A DNA stretch of 64,000 nucleotides, from positions 124,001-188,000 of the forward strand of contig NZ_MPVN01000005.1 of the NCBI RefSeq assembly GCF_001955535.1, in the 5' to 3' direction. Position 1 is the stretch's first letter; every line of letters begins with the position of its first letter. Under the pieces are notes generated by a model, which worked only from the letters and a program-made list of their open reading frames with translations, had not been told where the DNA came from and searched no databases. Positions 23,994-34,276 of this stretch are shown here, one piece after another. Both the position numbers and the translations under genes were made by a program. This DNA comes from Paenibacillus sp. FSL H7-0326 (lineage in GTDB: Bacteria > Bacillota > Bacilli > Paenibacillales > Paenibacillaceae).

Positions 23994-24292
23994 TTTTTTA
24001 ACCTCCTGGTCTTCGTGGATTTTATTTTGAACTTAATTCAGTCCCAGCAATGGATGAGCAACACCGTCCTTCGCCTGTAACGTATGAATCGATCTCAATC
24101 TAGCATTAGGCTCCAGCACACAGCAATATGATAATTTCCACCTTCTATAAAAATGGGATAATTCCAAGCCAGGTTGGACATTTTTGTATTTTCGAAGCTG
24201 TAATTTTACATTCTGTTAATACAAATCGCGAATGTTTCGGTCGAAGCCTGTCCCTTACATCGGTTATGCTCGAGAGTGGGAGGAGAGTTGAT

Positions 24293-26608
24293 TTGAAAAA
24301 GCGGAATTCTGTATTTGCAAACCTGGCCATTTCTCATGTATCCATCGTTCTTGTCATCGTTCTGTTACTGTGCTCTGCCTTCTATGTATTTTTCACGAAC
24401 AATTATAAGGAAGAGCTTCATAGCAAAAACAGAATTATGATGCAAAACACAGCCCAAACGATTGAATCTAACGTACTGAAGAGAGTCGAACAGATCTATC
24501 TCGACATCTCTCTCGATAAGAGCGCAGATCTTCGTTTATTTGCCGATTCTTCCTACACCAGCCATCTCAGTAAGGTCATTGACCTGCAGGAGCTGATCAA
24601 GTCCAAGGTAACGAACAATTCGGATCTGGTGCATGCGGTTCATCTCTACTATCCAGAAGAACAGATCATGCTGTCTTCAAACCATGGGCTGAATTATAAC
24701 GCCGATCAGGGCAGCGGCTCTGTATATTTTGCAGACTGGATCAACGGCATGCGAGCGAGCAAGGACAGCAGTCTATGGACAGCGACCCGGCTGGTTCCTC
24801 AGGATATCTACTCCAGTCAGCCGGACAGCAATGCGAGTGCCCTATTTACATATGTACACAGCTATCCCGTTCAGTCCTCAGGACAAAATAGCGACCTTCT
24901 GATTGCCATCGATGTGAAGGAAAGCGCCGTCAGCTCCATCATTCAGCGTATGATGCCCTCACAGTACAAGGATACCTATACTCTGGATTCGTCGGGAATG
25001 ACGATAAGCGATGTAAGCAAGGGAAGCATCGGTGTCTATCGGGATTATGATTCGGGGGTACGCAGGGCGCTTATGTCTGAGACCCCGTCGGGAAGCTTCA
25101 AGGAAACGATCCATCACACCGACTATGTTGTTTCCTATCAAACGCTTGAGACGACCGGCTGGAAGATTTACAGCGCAGTGCCCGCCAGCACCTTTTATGC
25201 ACCGTCAGAATTTATTCAGAAGCTGATTGTCGGCATCTGCCTGTTTGCCATTCTGCTTGGCACTATTTTATCCGGAATATTGGCACTGGCCAGCTACAAT
25301 CCAATCAAGCGCATCGTAAACAAGATCAAGGAATCTACAGATCATGCGCCTGATCAGATTCAGAATGAATACAGCCTTATTGATACGGCCTTTAGTAAGC
25401 TTAGTAACAAGGTCAGCAGTCTGGAAGAGACGCTAAATGCAAACAGCTCCGTCATTAAGCATAATGTGGTGCTTAACATACTTCGAAACGCCTACACCCC
25501 TGAAGAATTGACAGAAGAGCTGCCTTTTCTCGGTATCCCTCAGCCTTATACGCATTACTGCTGCCTGCTGCTGAATCTGGGGGAAGCCGGCTATAATCCT
25601 GACCACGCCAAGGAGACATTTGCCTATCCTATCGTGAACGAGCTGAATGCTGCCTCCCTGCATGAGCGCTATGTGATTGCTGAGGAGCTGCCTGACAATA
25701 AAGTGGTGGTCATCGTATGCACGAATAGTGCGGGTGATTCACTGCTTGAACAGATATCCGATCTGCTGTTGTCTTCTGGCAGAAGCCAGTTTTATCGAGA
25801 TATTCATGTATCCTGGGGCTGCTGGGTACAGAAGATGAAGGATATACACCGCAGCTATAGCGAGGCGGTGACGCTGATGAAATATGGTTACTTCCTGCCG
25901 GAGCAGACTATATTGAAGGACCGTCTGATTCTCGCACGAGAAAATAGTGTCGAAGAGATCCCTCAGTCATTGCTGGGCAGGTTCCGAGATAAGCTGCAGA
26001 ATCGGCAGTCGGAAGACATGATCGGAGCAGTGGATGCCTTGATCAGGACTTTGCAGGAGGGAACATATCCTGCTCACTATTGCCATTTTATCCTGGCAAA
26101 TATCGTATTTATGTACTCCGATCATCTGAAGAGCATCCGGTATAAGCCCCCAGGCGATGAACATGCCGATCTGTATCAGCAGTATCTTCAGCTGAATCAT
26201 ATTCATGAATTTCGAGCTTGGATTACCGAGTCCATCGTCACATTCACTGCCCAGATGGATAAGAGAAGCAGCGAAAGAGCTGTTTCCAGCATCGAGCTTG
26301 CCAGACAGTATATTGACCTCCATCTATCGGAGGATCTGTCACTTGATGCCGTGGCGTCGAAAGTGTTCATCAGTCCGAAGTATTTGAGCCGGCTCTTTAA
26401 GGAAGAGCTCGGGGTCACCTACACCGAGTATGTCACCACCCAGCGTCTCGAAAAGGCAAAAACGCTGATCGAAAGTAACCACCTGACGATCGAGCAGGTT
26501 GCAAGTACGGTCGGCTATGGAACTTCCGCCTATTTTATTAAGAAATTCAAGGAAACGTACGGCTGTACGCCGCGCAATTACATGCGCAGCATCGCTGAGC
26601 ATATGTAG
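24293..26608 (+). CDS. Membrane-anchored AraC-family regulator with extracellular sensor
   Basis: The 771-residue protein has a basic N-terminus, a first membrane helix (about 12-34), an extracellular domain of about 260 residues (Cache-like), and a second helix (about 300-325). A cytoplasmic linker and an AraC helix-turn-helix pair (about 670-768) follow, with LSLDAVASKVFISPKYLSRLF and IEQVASTVGYGTSAYFIKKF. It joins sensing and DNA binding in one chain, with no kinase or receiver. I chose TTG at 24293 because GGGAGGAG lies eight bases before it; the frame open from 24128 lacks a ribosome site. It probably controls the lipoprotein gene downstream. Confidence 0.88.
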   Translation: MKKRNSVFANLAISHVSIVLVIVLLLCSAFYVFFTNNYKEELHSKNRIMMQNTAQTIESNVLKRVEQIYLDISLDKSADLRLFADSSYTSHLSKVIDLQELIKSKVTNNSDLVHAVHLYYPEEQIMLSSNHGLNYNADQGSGSVYFADWINGMRASKDSSLWTATRLVPQDIYSSQPDSNASALFTYVHSYPVQSSGQNSDLLIAIDVKESAVSSIIQRMMPSQYKDTYTLDSSGMTISDVSKGSIGVYRDYDSGVRRALMSETPSGSFKETIHHTDYVVSYQTLETTGWKIYSAVPASTFYAPSEFIQKLIVGICLFAILLGTILSGILALASYNPIKRIVNKIKESTDHAPDQIQNEYSLIDTAFSKLSNKVSSLEETLNANSSVIKHNVVLNILRNAYTPEELTEELPFLGIPQPYTHYCCLLLNLGEAGYNPDHAKETFAYPIVNELNAASLHERYVIAEELPDNKVVVIVCTNSAGDSLLEQISDLLLSSGRSQFYRDIHVSWGCWVQKMKDIHRSYSEAVTLMKYGYFLPEQTILKDRLILARENSVEEIPQSLLGRFRDKLQNRQSEDMIGAVDALIRTLQEGTYPAHYCHFILANIVFMYSDHLKSIRYKPPGDEHADLYQQYLQLNHIHEFRAWITESIVTFTAQMDKRSSERAVSSIELARQYIDLHLSEDLSLDAVASKVFISPKYLSRLFKEELGVTYTEYVTTQRLEKAKTLIESNHLTIEQVASTVGYGTSAYFIKKFKETYGCTPRNYMRSIAEHM

Positions 26609-26724
26609 AGATGAGCTGAGCAGCAAGCTACACGCTTCACCGACGAACACGTGAGAAACCTGATAAACGCTTATTACAAACGCCGTCAGTTTAGAATCAA
26701 ACTTAGCTTAAGGTAGGTTTTCAC

Positions 26725-28350
26725 ATGATGATGAAGTCCATTATGTCTCTTACTATTCTTATTGCCCTATTCAGCATACTCAGCGGTTGTGATATGAAGC
26801 CGGATGCCGCGTCCGGCCCAGCAGATCCCCAAGCCTCCACCTCCGTGAGTTCACCGCGCTACCAGATTTCATGGACGATGCATCTGAATCTGCCGGTGCC
26901 AGAGGATGCCGAGATGGTTCAGCAGGTGGAGAATCAGTTCAGCGTGGATCTGAACATCTGGAATATCGAGAACAACCGTTATGAAGCACTACTCGATAAA
27001 AAGCTCGCCCAAGGCGAAATTCCGGATCTGTTCAGGGTTAGACAGCCGCAGGACCTGCTAAGGTATCAGCAGCAAGGACTGCTCGCAGAAATTCCCGAGG
27101 ACATGCTGAAGGAATATGCACCGAACATTATGAAGGCTCTCGAAGCCTATGCTCCGGACTATCAGGACGATGGAATGATTGACGGCAAATATTATGGTAT
27201 TCCTGGTATCAATCCGACCAATATTTATCGTATGCCGGTCGTCTATCGCCAGGACTGGCTCGACAAGCTTGGTCTGCCTGTGCCGGACACACTGGAAGAA
27301 TTCGAACAAGTCATCTACGCATTTGCGAACGAAGATCCGGATGGCAACGGTCAGAAGGATACCTACGGCTTGTCCAGACAAGGAATGAATGTCGTCTTCG
27401 GTGCCTTCGGCCAGATCGTCTTCGCAGATCAGCTCTACTTCGGCAAGAAAGATGGGAAGCTCGTCATCGGTGCACTGGAACCGGAAATGAAAGAAGCACT
27501 GCAGTATCTTCGCAAATGGTACCAGGACGGTGTCATTGATCCTGAGTTTATTACAGGTGAGAATAAAGGAGGCTACAAGCATCTCTCTCATGCCTTCATT
27601 GATGGGAGAATCGGCATGACCTCCATGGGCAATTATTATCACTGGATTCAAGACGGCGATTATATGACACTGGATGCTTATGGCGAAGAGACTCCCGTAG
27701 AGGCCGCATTTAATGCGAAGGAATTAAACGTCAAAAATCCGCAGGCCCGAATTACTTTTGGCCGCCCCTTCCGCGGACCCGATGGACAGCGGGGCTCCCA
27801 AGCTTATGATATGCTGATGAGCTTTACAGCCATTGGTGCAGATGCCGCGAAAGAGCCCGGCAAAATGGAGGAAATTCTGAAGATCCTGGACTATGTCAGC
27901 GCAAGTCCTGATGTGGATGAATATACTTCCATGATTCATGGTGTTCAGGGGAAGCATTGGCAATGGGCCGGAGCCTCACAGGAGGATGTCATTGTGCTCC
28001 CTCCTTATGACAAGATGTTCAGCTATCAGAATAGTATCGGCGCTAACATCGGAATGACCGTGCCCCTCATGCCTGCAACACGAAGAGAGCAATGGGCGTC
28101 TACCTTGGGCCTGGATCAGGATGGCATCTCCAATGCCTTGGAGGTTGCAACACCTTCCCTGACCGATAAAGGACCTGATCTGGTTCAATTAAAAAACAAG
28201 GCCTATATCTCGATTATTACGGGAGAGAAACCACTGAATTACTTTGACGAATTTGTTCAGGAATTTATGACAGCCGGTGGAACAGAGGTGATTCAGGAAG
28301 CGAATGACTGGTACTCCAAGCATTCGGTAAAGATGGATGCAGAGCGTTGA
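26725..28350 (+). CDS. Extracellular sugar-binding lipoprotein (CUT1, Lpl type)
   Basis: The 541-residue protein has a lipoprotein signal (ILSGC, Cys22) followed by a Ser/Ala/Pro-rich linker. The type 1 solute-binding fold follows, with IPDLFRVRQPQDLLRYQQQGL, GIPGINPTN, VYRQDWLDKLGLPVPDTLEE and DPDGNGQKDTYGL; this last is the calcium-loop-like motif of the Lpl/aldouronate group. Such proteins deliver oligosaccharides to CUT1 importers. No permease lies nearby, so it is an orphan and must share permeases or act as a sensor partner. The upstream gene 117 bases away is a membrane AraC regulator. AAGGTAGG precedes the ATG. Confidence 0.9.
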   Translation: MMMKSIMSLTILIALFSILSGCDMKPDAASGPADPQASTSVSSPRYQISWTMHLNLPVPEDAEMVQQVENQFSVDLNIWNIENNRYEALLDKKLAQGEIPDLFRVRQPQDLLRYQQQGLLAEIPEDMLKEYAPNIMKALEAYAPDYQDDGMIDGKYYGIPGINPTNIYRMPVVYRQDWLDKLGLPVPDTLEEFEQVIYAFANEDPDGNGQKDTYGLSRQGMNVVFGAFGQIVFADQLYFGKKDGKLVIGALEPEMKEALQYLRKWYQDGVIDPEFITGENKGGYKHLSHAFIDGRIGMTSMGNYYHWIQDGDYMTLDAYGEETPVEAAFNAKELNVKNPQARITFGRPFRGPDGQRGSQAYDMLMSFTAIGADAAKEPGKMEEILKILDYVSASPDVDEYTSMIHGVQGKHWQWAGASQEDVIVLPPYDKMFSYQNSIGANIGMTVPLMPATRREQWASTLGLDQDGISNALEVATPSLTDKGPDLVQLKNKAYISIITGEKPLNYFDEFVQEFMTAGGTEVIQEANDWYSKHSVKMDAER

Positions 28351-28368
28351 TTGTTAAAAAGAGAAAAT

Positions 28369-28402
28369 GGCGCCTATTACGGAAATCTCCATAATAGGCG
28401 CC
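28369..28402. terminator. Bidirectional terminator, 11-bp perfect stem
   Basis: GGCGCCTATTA (28369-28379) pairs with TAATAGGCGCC (28392-28402). It serves the convergent lipoprotein and LysR genes. Confidence 0.8.
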
Positions 28403-28433
28403 TTATTGCTCACTTTTTAAAGACGGTCTGAAT

Positions 28434-29318
28434 TTATCCATTTTTCATATCGTGAAAGTACCGATGACAATGGGCAACAAAGGCCGTTGATGTTTTAGTC
28501 GGATATGAGTATCGATGCCTTAATAAACCTATCGTTCGTGTAAAATTCCTATTCATAATTGTTAAGTGCTTCAACTTATTTTCATACAAATCAACTGAGG
28601 TTTGAGGAGTAAATGCTGCCCCTCGTCCATTTTTAACTAGCTGTAATATCGTTGTCGCTTCCTCTACTTCTACTTGATAAATCGGCGTATATCCTATTGA
28701 TTTACAAGCTTGATCGGTAAATTGACGAAAACTAAATCGACTCGAAAGCCCGATAAACGGAAAATCGCCTAACTCCATCAAATCTATTGTCCCTTTTGTA
28801 GTTTCTTCAAACGAGTTAGGTACCGTCAAAAAAACTTCCTCGTCAAATAAAGGTACCCATTCCACATTTGAATGATCAATTCGATCTGTCGTAATACATA
28901 CATCGTATTTCCCATGCTCAATAAACTGCTGCAAATTTTCTTTAGATAAAGGAACTTGTTGGCATTTCACATTCGGGTAGTCAGTCAAAAACAGGTCTAT
29001 AATATTCGTGAAAGTATATGGCAGGGTCGTGACAATAGATAAGCTTCCACCTCTTTCACCCCTTCTTTCTTCTATTGAACGTTCTAAATTGCTGACTTCA
29101 GAGAAAATACGCTCCGCTCTTTGTAATAAAAACTCCCCATTTTCATTTAATGAAATTCGTTTGCCATTTCTAAAAAACAGATCCATTTCTAACTCAGTCT
29201 CCAGATTTGTGATTGCTTTACTTAATGCCGGCTGTGAAATGAGAAGTTCATTAGCGGCTAGTGACATGTTCCCTAATTTCGCTGTGGTATAAAAATATTT
29301 CAGTTTGACTAAGTCCAA
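28434..29318 (-). CDS. LysR-family regulator of the SDR/MFS module
   Basis: The 294-residue protein has an N-terminal winged helix (about 1-60: LKYFYTTAKLGNMSLAANEL, then SQPALSKAITNLE) and a periplasmic-binding-like effector domain (about 88-290). The start is TTG with AAAAGGTGG eight bases before it. The gene is AT-richer than most of the window. It is divergent from an SDR gene and an MFS gene, which are its likely targets. The effector is unknown; a hydroxy- or keto-acid would fit the neighbours. Confidence 0.9.
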   Translation of the reverse strand: MDLVKLKYFYTTAKLGNMSLAANELLISQPALSKAITNLETELEMDLFFRNGKRISLNENGEFLLQRAERIFSEVSNLERSIEERRGERGGSLSIVTTLPYTFTNIIDLFLTDYPNVKCQQVPLSKENLQQFIEHGKYDVCITTDRIDHSNVEWVPLFDEEVFLTVPNSFEETTKGTIDLMELGDFPFIGLSSRFSFRQFTDQACKSIGYTPIYQVEVEEATTILQLVKNGRGAAFTPQTSVDLYENKLKHLTIMNRNFTRTIGLLRHRYSYPTKTSTAFVAHCHRYFHDMKNG

Positions 29319-29335
29319 GTTTTAATCCACCTTTT

Positions 29336-29376
29336 ATAACTGCAAGTTATATAGAAATAAAATATATGTATTTTAT
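29336..29376. promoter_or_regulatory. LysR operator pair
   Basis: ATAAC-TGCAA-GTTAT (29336-29350) is a perfect dyad that contains the LysR T-N11-A motif. A second dyad, ATAAAATA-N4-TATTTTAT (29357-29376), is centred about 23 bases away. The pair lies just upstream of the LysR start in the divergent control region, as expected for recognition and activation sites. Confidence 0.6.
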
Positions 29377-29511
29377 ATTATAAATGAACACGTTTAAAAT
29401 AAGTAATGTCACTAATATGTGAACAATTTATGAATTTTATTTAGTGTGCATGAGATCTGCTCGCCAAAAAAATTCATAATTTTGTCATAACTAACTTAGG
29501 GGGCTTTTCAT

Positions 29512-30249
29512 ATGAGATTGAAGGATAAAGTTGCAGTGATTACAGGAGCAGCATCAGGTATGGGACAAGCCGAAGCAATCCGCTTTGCCAAGGAAGGTGC
29601 AAAAGTCGTCGTCGCGGATTTAAATTTAGAAGGTGCTCAGGCCGTTGCTGATGAGATTAAAGCATCTGGTGGAGATGCTATTGCTGTCGCAGTGAACGTT
29701 ATGAAGACAGAGGATATTATTAACTGCGTAAAAACAACAGAAAGCACCTTTGGACCCGTTGATATCTTAGTAAATAATGCAGGTGTATTTGACAAATATA
29801 CTGCATCGTTAGATACCACTTTGGATCAATGGAATTTCTTTTTAAATGTCAACCTGACAAGTGTATTTGAATTCTCAAATGCGGTATTGCCGAGCATGAT
29901 TGAGCGTGGTTCGGGCTCGATTGTTAATATAGCTTCAGTAGCCGGTCTTGTTGCAGGCAAAGGCGGGGCTGCTTACACGGCCAGCAAACATGGAGTTATT
30001 GGATATACCAAGCATCTATCTTCTGAATATGCTAGATACGGTGTTAAAATTAACGCAATTTGCCCAGGAACAATTGAAACCCCATTAGTTAAAGATGTCT
30101 TGGCCGGGATTCCTAAAGATCTTGTACCAACCCGTACTTTTGGACAAGTAGAACAAGTGGCTGATCTGGCGGTATTCTTAGCATCGGACGAAGCCAAATT
30201 CATGAGTGGTGTAGCTGTTCCAATTGACGGCGGATTTACTATTCAATAA
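29512..30249 (+). CDS. Short-chain dehydrogenase/reductase (FabG-like)
   Basis: The 245-residue protein is a classical SDR: cofactor loop TGAASGMG (about 12-19), Asp37-type acidic residue in VVADLN (favours NAD), NNAG, catalytic Ser in NIASVAG, and YTASK. The C-terminus ends MSGVAVPIDGGFTIQ. It resembles 3-oxoacyl-ACP reductase-like or glucose/secondary-alcohol dehydrogenases; the substrate is not clear. It is followed 87 bases later by an MFS gene and controlled, by position, by the divergent LysR gene. Confidence 0.9.
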   Translation: MRLKDKVAVITGAASGMGQAEAIRFAKEGAKVVVADLNLEGAQAVADEIKASGGDAIAVAVNVMKTEDIINCVKTTESTFGPVDILVNNAGVFDKYTASLDTTLDQWNFFLNVNLTSVFEFSNAVLPSMIERGSGSIVNIASVAGLVAGKGGAAYTASKHGVIGYTKHLSSEYARYGVKINAICPGTIETPLVKDVLAGIPKDLVPTRTFGQVEQVADLAVFLASDEAKFMSGVAVPIDGGFTIQ

Positions 30250-30258
30250 TTCCAATTA

Positions 30259-30272
30259 TTAAAGCGCTTCAA
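30259..30272 (+). promoter_or_regulatory. cre-like site between the SDR and MFS genes
   Basis: The site TTAAAGCGCTTCAA contains the palindrome AAGCGCTT and resembles the CcpA operator of Firmicutes (TGAAAGCGCTTTCA) with a few mismatches. It lies between the SDR stop codon and the MFS start and may lower MFS expression on preferred sugars. Confidence 0.35.
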
Positions 30273-30335
30273 TTTTTCAATAATATTAAAGGAGGAGCAA
30301 TCGTGCTTGCTTCTCCTTTGTCATGAGGTGGAAAT

Positions 30336-31589
30336 ATGAATAAGAAGGGGAAACTTCATTATGCTTGGTGGATCATGATTGCAAGTTCTGCAATTTATGC
30401 CGCAAGCGTAGGAATTATCGTCAGCTGTGCCGGTCTACTGTACCGTGCAGTAGCAGAAGATTTTGAAGTTGGTGTTTCCGAGATCAGTTTATACACATCG
30501 TTAATGTATTTAACGATTACCGTGCTGCTTCCTTTTGCAGGGAAGATATTAAATAAGTTTGATATTCGCTATGTGTTGACACTTGCTGGGCTTGTTAATG
30601 CTGTAGCTTTTGGCTTAATGGGTACTTATAACTCGGTGTTCCCATTTTATTTTTCTGGTATTGCTTTAGGTATTGGTAGTACGTTCCTAATCTACGGCTC
30701 AATCCCCCTAATCATGAACAACTGGTTCAAAGCTAAAGTTGGAACCACATTAGGGATCGCTATGGCATTTATGGGAATTGGCGGTGCGGTTTTTGCACAA
30801 ATCACAGCCCTCTTCATCGAATCCATTGGCTGGCGCATGACCTATGTCGTCTTAGGTATGATCGTAGCCATTTTAATTCTGCCATTCTCTATTTTTGTCA
30901 TTCGTTCGAAGCCCGAGGAATTAAATATGAGACCTTATGGTGCCGATGAAGCGAAAAACACAGATCATGAGCCTGCTGTACAAAAAACAAGTGCCACAGG
31001 CGTGACCAAAAGTGCTGCAATGAGATCTCCCGCATTCTATTTGGTTATGCTCTTTACAGGTCTCTTTGGTTTGGCTTCGACAGTCAGCTTCCACGTACCA
31101 AACTTTGTACAATCGGTGGGATTCACTGCTGCAATGGCTGCAGTCGGTGTAACTTGTGTAACCATTGGTCAAACAGGCGGTAAATTTCTACTAGGTGCAA
31201 TAAATGATAGATTCGGCGTAAAGGCGGCTTTGTTTGTGGGGATCGGCAGTGGGATGATTGGTGTAATTGCACTACTTATCTCTGACTCATTCGGAATAGG
31301 TATACTCTATGCCGGTGCATTGCTGTTCGGAGTCGGATTCTCAGGCTCAACTCTACTTCCTCCTGTGGTCATACGTGAAGTATTCGGCGGACGTGATTAT
31401 GCTTCCATCTATACCACCATTATGTCGGCTTCCACATTAGGCGTCGCATTTGGTACAACATTATTTAGTTACCTATATGACATAACAAGCTCTTACTATA
31501 TCGTGTTCATTATCGTAATTGCGATTTTTATTGTTTCTATTTCTTCAAGTTTATTTTCTTTAGCTTGGAAGAAAAGATTAAATGTCTAA
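30336..31589 (+). CDS. MFS transporter, oxalate/formate antiporter-like
   Basis: The 417-residue protein has 12 hydrophobic segments, the N-terminal HYAWWIMIASS typical of the OFA/monocarboxylate MFS group, and loop motifs GKILNKFDIRYVL and GKFLLGAINDRFGVKAAL. The central loop (about 200-230) is polar. The family moves small organic acids. It is downstream of the SDR gene, so the two may handle one acid or its reduced form. AGGTGG precedes the ATG. A very stable hairpin ends the unit. Confidence 0.9.
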   Translation: MNKKGKLHYAWWIMIASSAIYAASVGIIVSCAGLLYRAVAEDFEVGVSEISLYTSLMYLTITVLLPFAGKILNKFDIRYVLTLAGLVNAVAFGLMGTYNSVFPFYFSGIALGIGSTFLIYGSIPLIMNNWFKAKVGTTLGIAMAFMGIGGAVFAQITALFIESIGWRMTYVVLGMIVAILILPFSIFVIRSKPEELNMRPYGADEAKNTDHEPAVQKTSATGVTKSAAMRSPAFYLVMLFTGLFGLASTVSFHVPNFVQSVGFTAAMAAVGVTCVTIGQTGGKFLLGAINDRFGVKAALFVGIGSGMIGVIALLISDSFGIGILYAGALLFGVGFSGSTLLPPVVIREVFGGRDYASIYTTIMSASTLGVAFGTTLFSYLYDITSSYYIVFIIVIAIFIVSISSSLFSLAWKKRLNV

Positions 31590-31594
31590 GAACT

Positions 31595-31642
31595 AAACAA
31601 TCCACTAACAAAATCTTCTGAGATTTTGTTAGTGGATTGTTT
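31595..31642. terminator. Strong bidirectional terminator, 22-bp perfect stem
   Basis: The left arm 31595-31616 and right arm 31621-31642 are exact complements with a TCTG loop. It separates the MFS gene from the convergent gltC gene. Confidence 0.88.
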
Positions 31643-31677
31643 GTTGTAAAAATGAAGAATACTGTACATTCTAACGA

Positions 31678-32577
31678 CTATTCACCATCTGACGCGAAAA
31701 ACTCTGAGAGAAACTGATAAAACAGCTGCTCTGTTGGCAGTAATTTACGCTGCGTTGGAATGATGACACCGATCGTCCGAGTTACCTCAGGCTCAACGAG
31801 AGGAATTTTTACCGTTGAATGCGGAATACTGTCAACCAAGGTGACTTCGGGCATCAGCGCAACACCAAGTCCTGCGGAGACCAAGCCCTTCAGGGCATCG
31901 ATATCATCCCCTTCGAAGGCAATATGAGGAGTAAACCCGATCTCACTGCACGCTTGCAGCACAATTTCCCTGAAAATGGTCCCTTCTGGCAGCGTAACGA
32001 AGGCATCATCCTGCATTTCTGACAATTGAATTGCAGCTCGGTCCGCAAGCCGATGCTGAAGCGGCAATAGTGCCACAATGCGCTCCGTGAAGAGGAGCTT
32101 GGACCGAATCTGCGTATCCTCACTCGGCAGCGGGGCAATCATAGCCAAATTAAATTCGCCATTAATGACACCGTCTATCAAATCCCGATAAAGGGCTTGT
32201 CTCATCTGAAATCTCGCTTCCGGATACCGCTGACGGAAGGCATAGATGACAGTGGGCAGTACATGAGCAGCCAAACTAATCGGGAATGCAATGCGGACAA
32301 CGCCCTTCTCCGGATCCAAATATTCCTTCACTTCTCGTTCCGCCTCACCGATCATATTCATCACTTGCTCTACACGTGCCAGCAAAATTTTCCCGATCGG
32401 TGTTAGCTTCACTCGCCGTCCTTTGCGAATAAAGAGATCCACTCCAAGCTCGCTTTCCAGCTGAACGATCTGTCTGCTGACCGAAGATTGGGCAACGTGC
32501 AGGGCATTAGCCGCGTCGGTCACATGCTCACGCCTCGCAACCTCAATAAAGTAACGCATCTGCCTAATCTCCATCAT
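31678..32577 (-). CDS. gltC: GltC-type LysR regulator
   Basis: The 299-residue protein opens with MEIRQMRYFIEVARREHVTD and continues HVAQSSVSRQIVQLE, PIGKILL, EYLDPEKGVVRIAFPISLA and GLVSAGLGVALMPE. From memory these match Bacillus GltC closely along the whole length. GltC activates glutamate synthase genes and is tuned by glutamate-dehydrogenase activity. Here it is divergent from a gdhA-type gene, not from gltAB. GGGAGGAGGAG precedes the start. A LysR-type palindrome directly upstream suggests self-repression. Confidence 0.83.
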   Translation of the reverse strand: MMEIRQMRYFIEVARREHVTDAANALHVAQSSVSRQIVQLESELGVDLFIRKGRRVKLTPIGKILLARVEQVMNMIGEAEREVKEYLDPEKGVVRIAFPISLAAHVLPTVIYAFRQRYPEARFQMRQALYRDLIDGVINGEFNLAMIAPLPSEDTQIRSKLLFTERIVALLPLQHRLADRAAIQLSEMQDDAFVTLPEGTIFREIVLQACSEIGFTPHIAFEGDDIDALKGLVSAGLGVALMPEVTLVDSIPHSTVKIPLVEPEVTRTIGVIIPTQRKLLPTEQLFYQFLSEFFASDGE

Positions 32578-32591
32578 TCTCCTCCTCCCTT

Positions 32592-32606
32592 ATGCGCAAA
32601 ACGCAT
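32592..32606 (-). promoter_or_regulatory. LysR T-N11-A operator at the gltC start
   Basis: ATGCG-CAAAA-CGCAT is a perfect dyad with a five-base centre and fits the LysR T-N11-A box. It lies right beside the gltC ribosome site (32578-32590), a place suited to autorepression. Confidence 0.55.
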
Positions 32607-32689
32607 CAACTTTATCTTATCTATATATTGAATCGATGAATTAGTTGAATTTAATATTAAACTACAATCAGATAAAGAGAAATAGGTAA

Positions 32690-34117
<1,428 letters not shown>

Positions 34118-34161
34118 CGTGTGTGCTCCCTACCTCTTATAGAAAAAGCAACTATTATGCA

Positions 34162-34198
34162 AACAGCTATTGCCGGTATATTACCAGCAATAGCTGTT
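34162..34198 (+). terminator. Hairpin after gdhA
   Basis: AACAGCTATTGC (34162-34173) pairs with GCAATAGCTGTT (34187-34198). There is no clear T-run after it, so termination strength is uncertain. Confidence 0.5.
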
Positions 34199-34276
34199 GT
34201 GCGTTAAAGCGTTAATTACAATTCAGTAGTATTTTTGAACATAGAGTCCAGCTAATGGTTCTCATAATCCGATCCG

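Noticed and set aside
24128-24292. Upstream part of the open frame of the membrane AraC regulator.
   Set aside because: It lacks a ribosome site and would place 55 atypical residues before the membrane helix; the TTG at 24293 has GGGAGGAG at correct spacing.
27058-27651. A 197-residue minus-strand frame opposite the orphan binding lipoprotein.
   Set aside because: Its translation matches no fold and there is no ribosome site; the plus-strand gene is solid.
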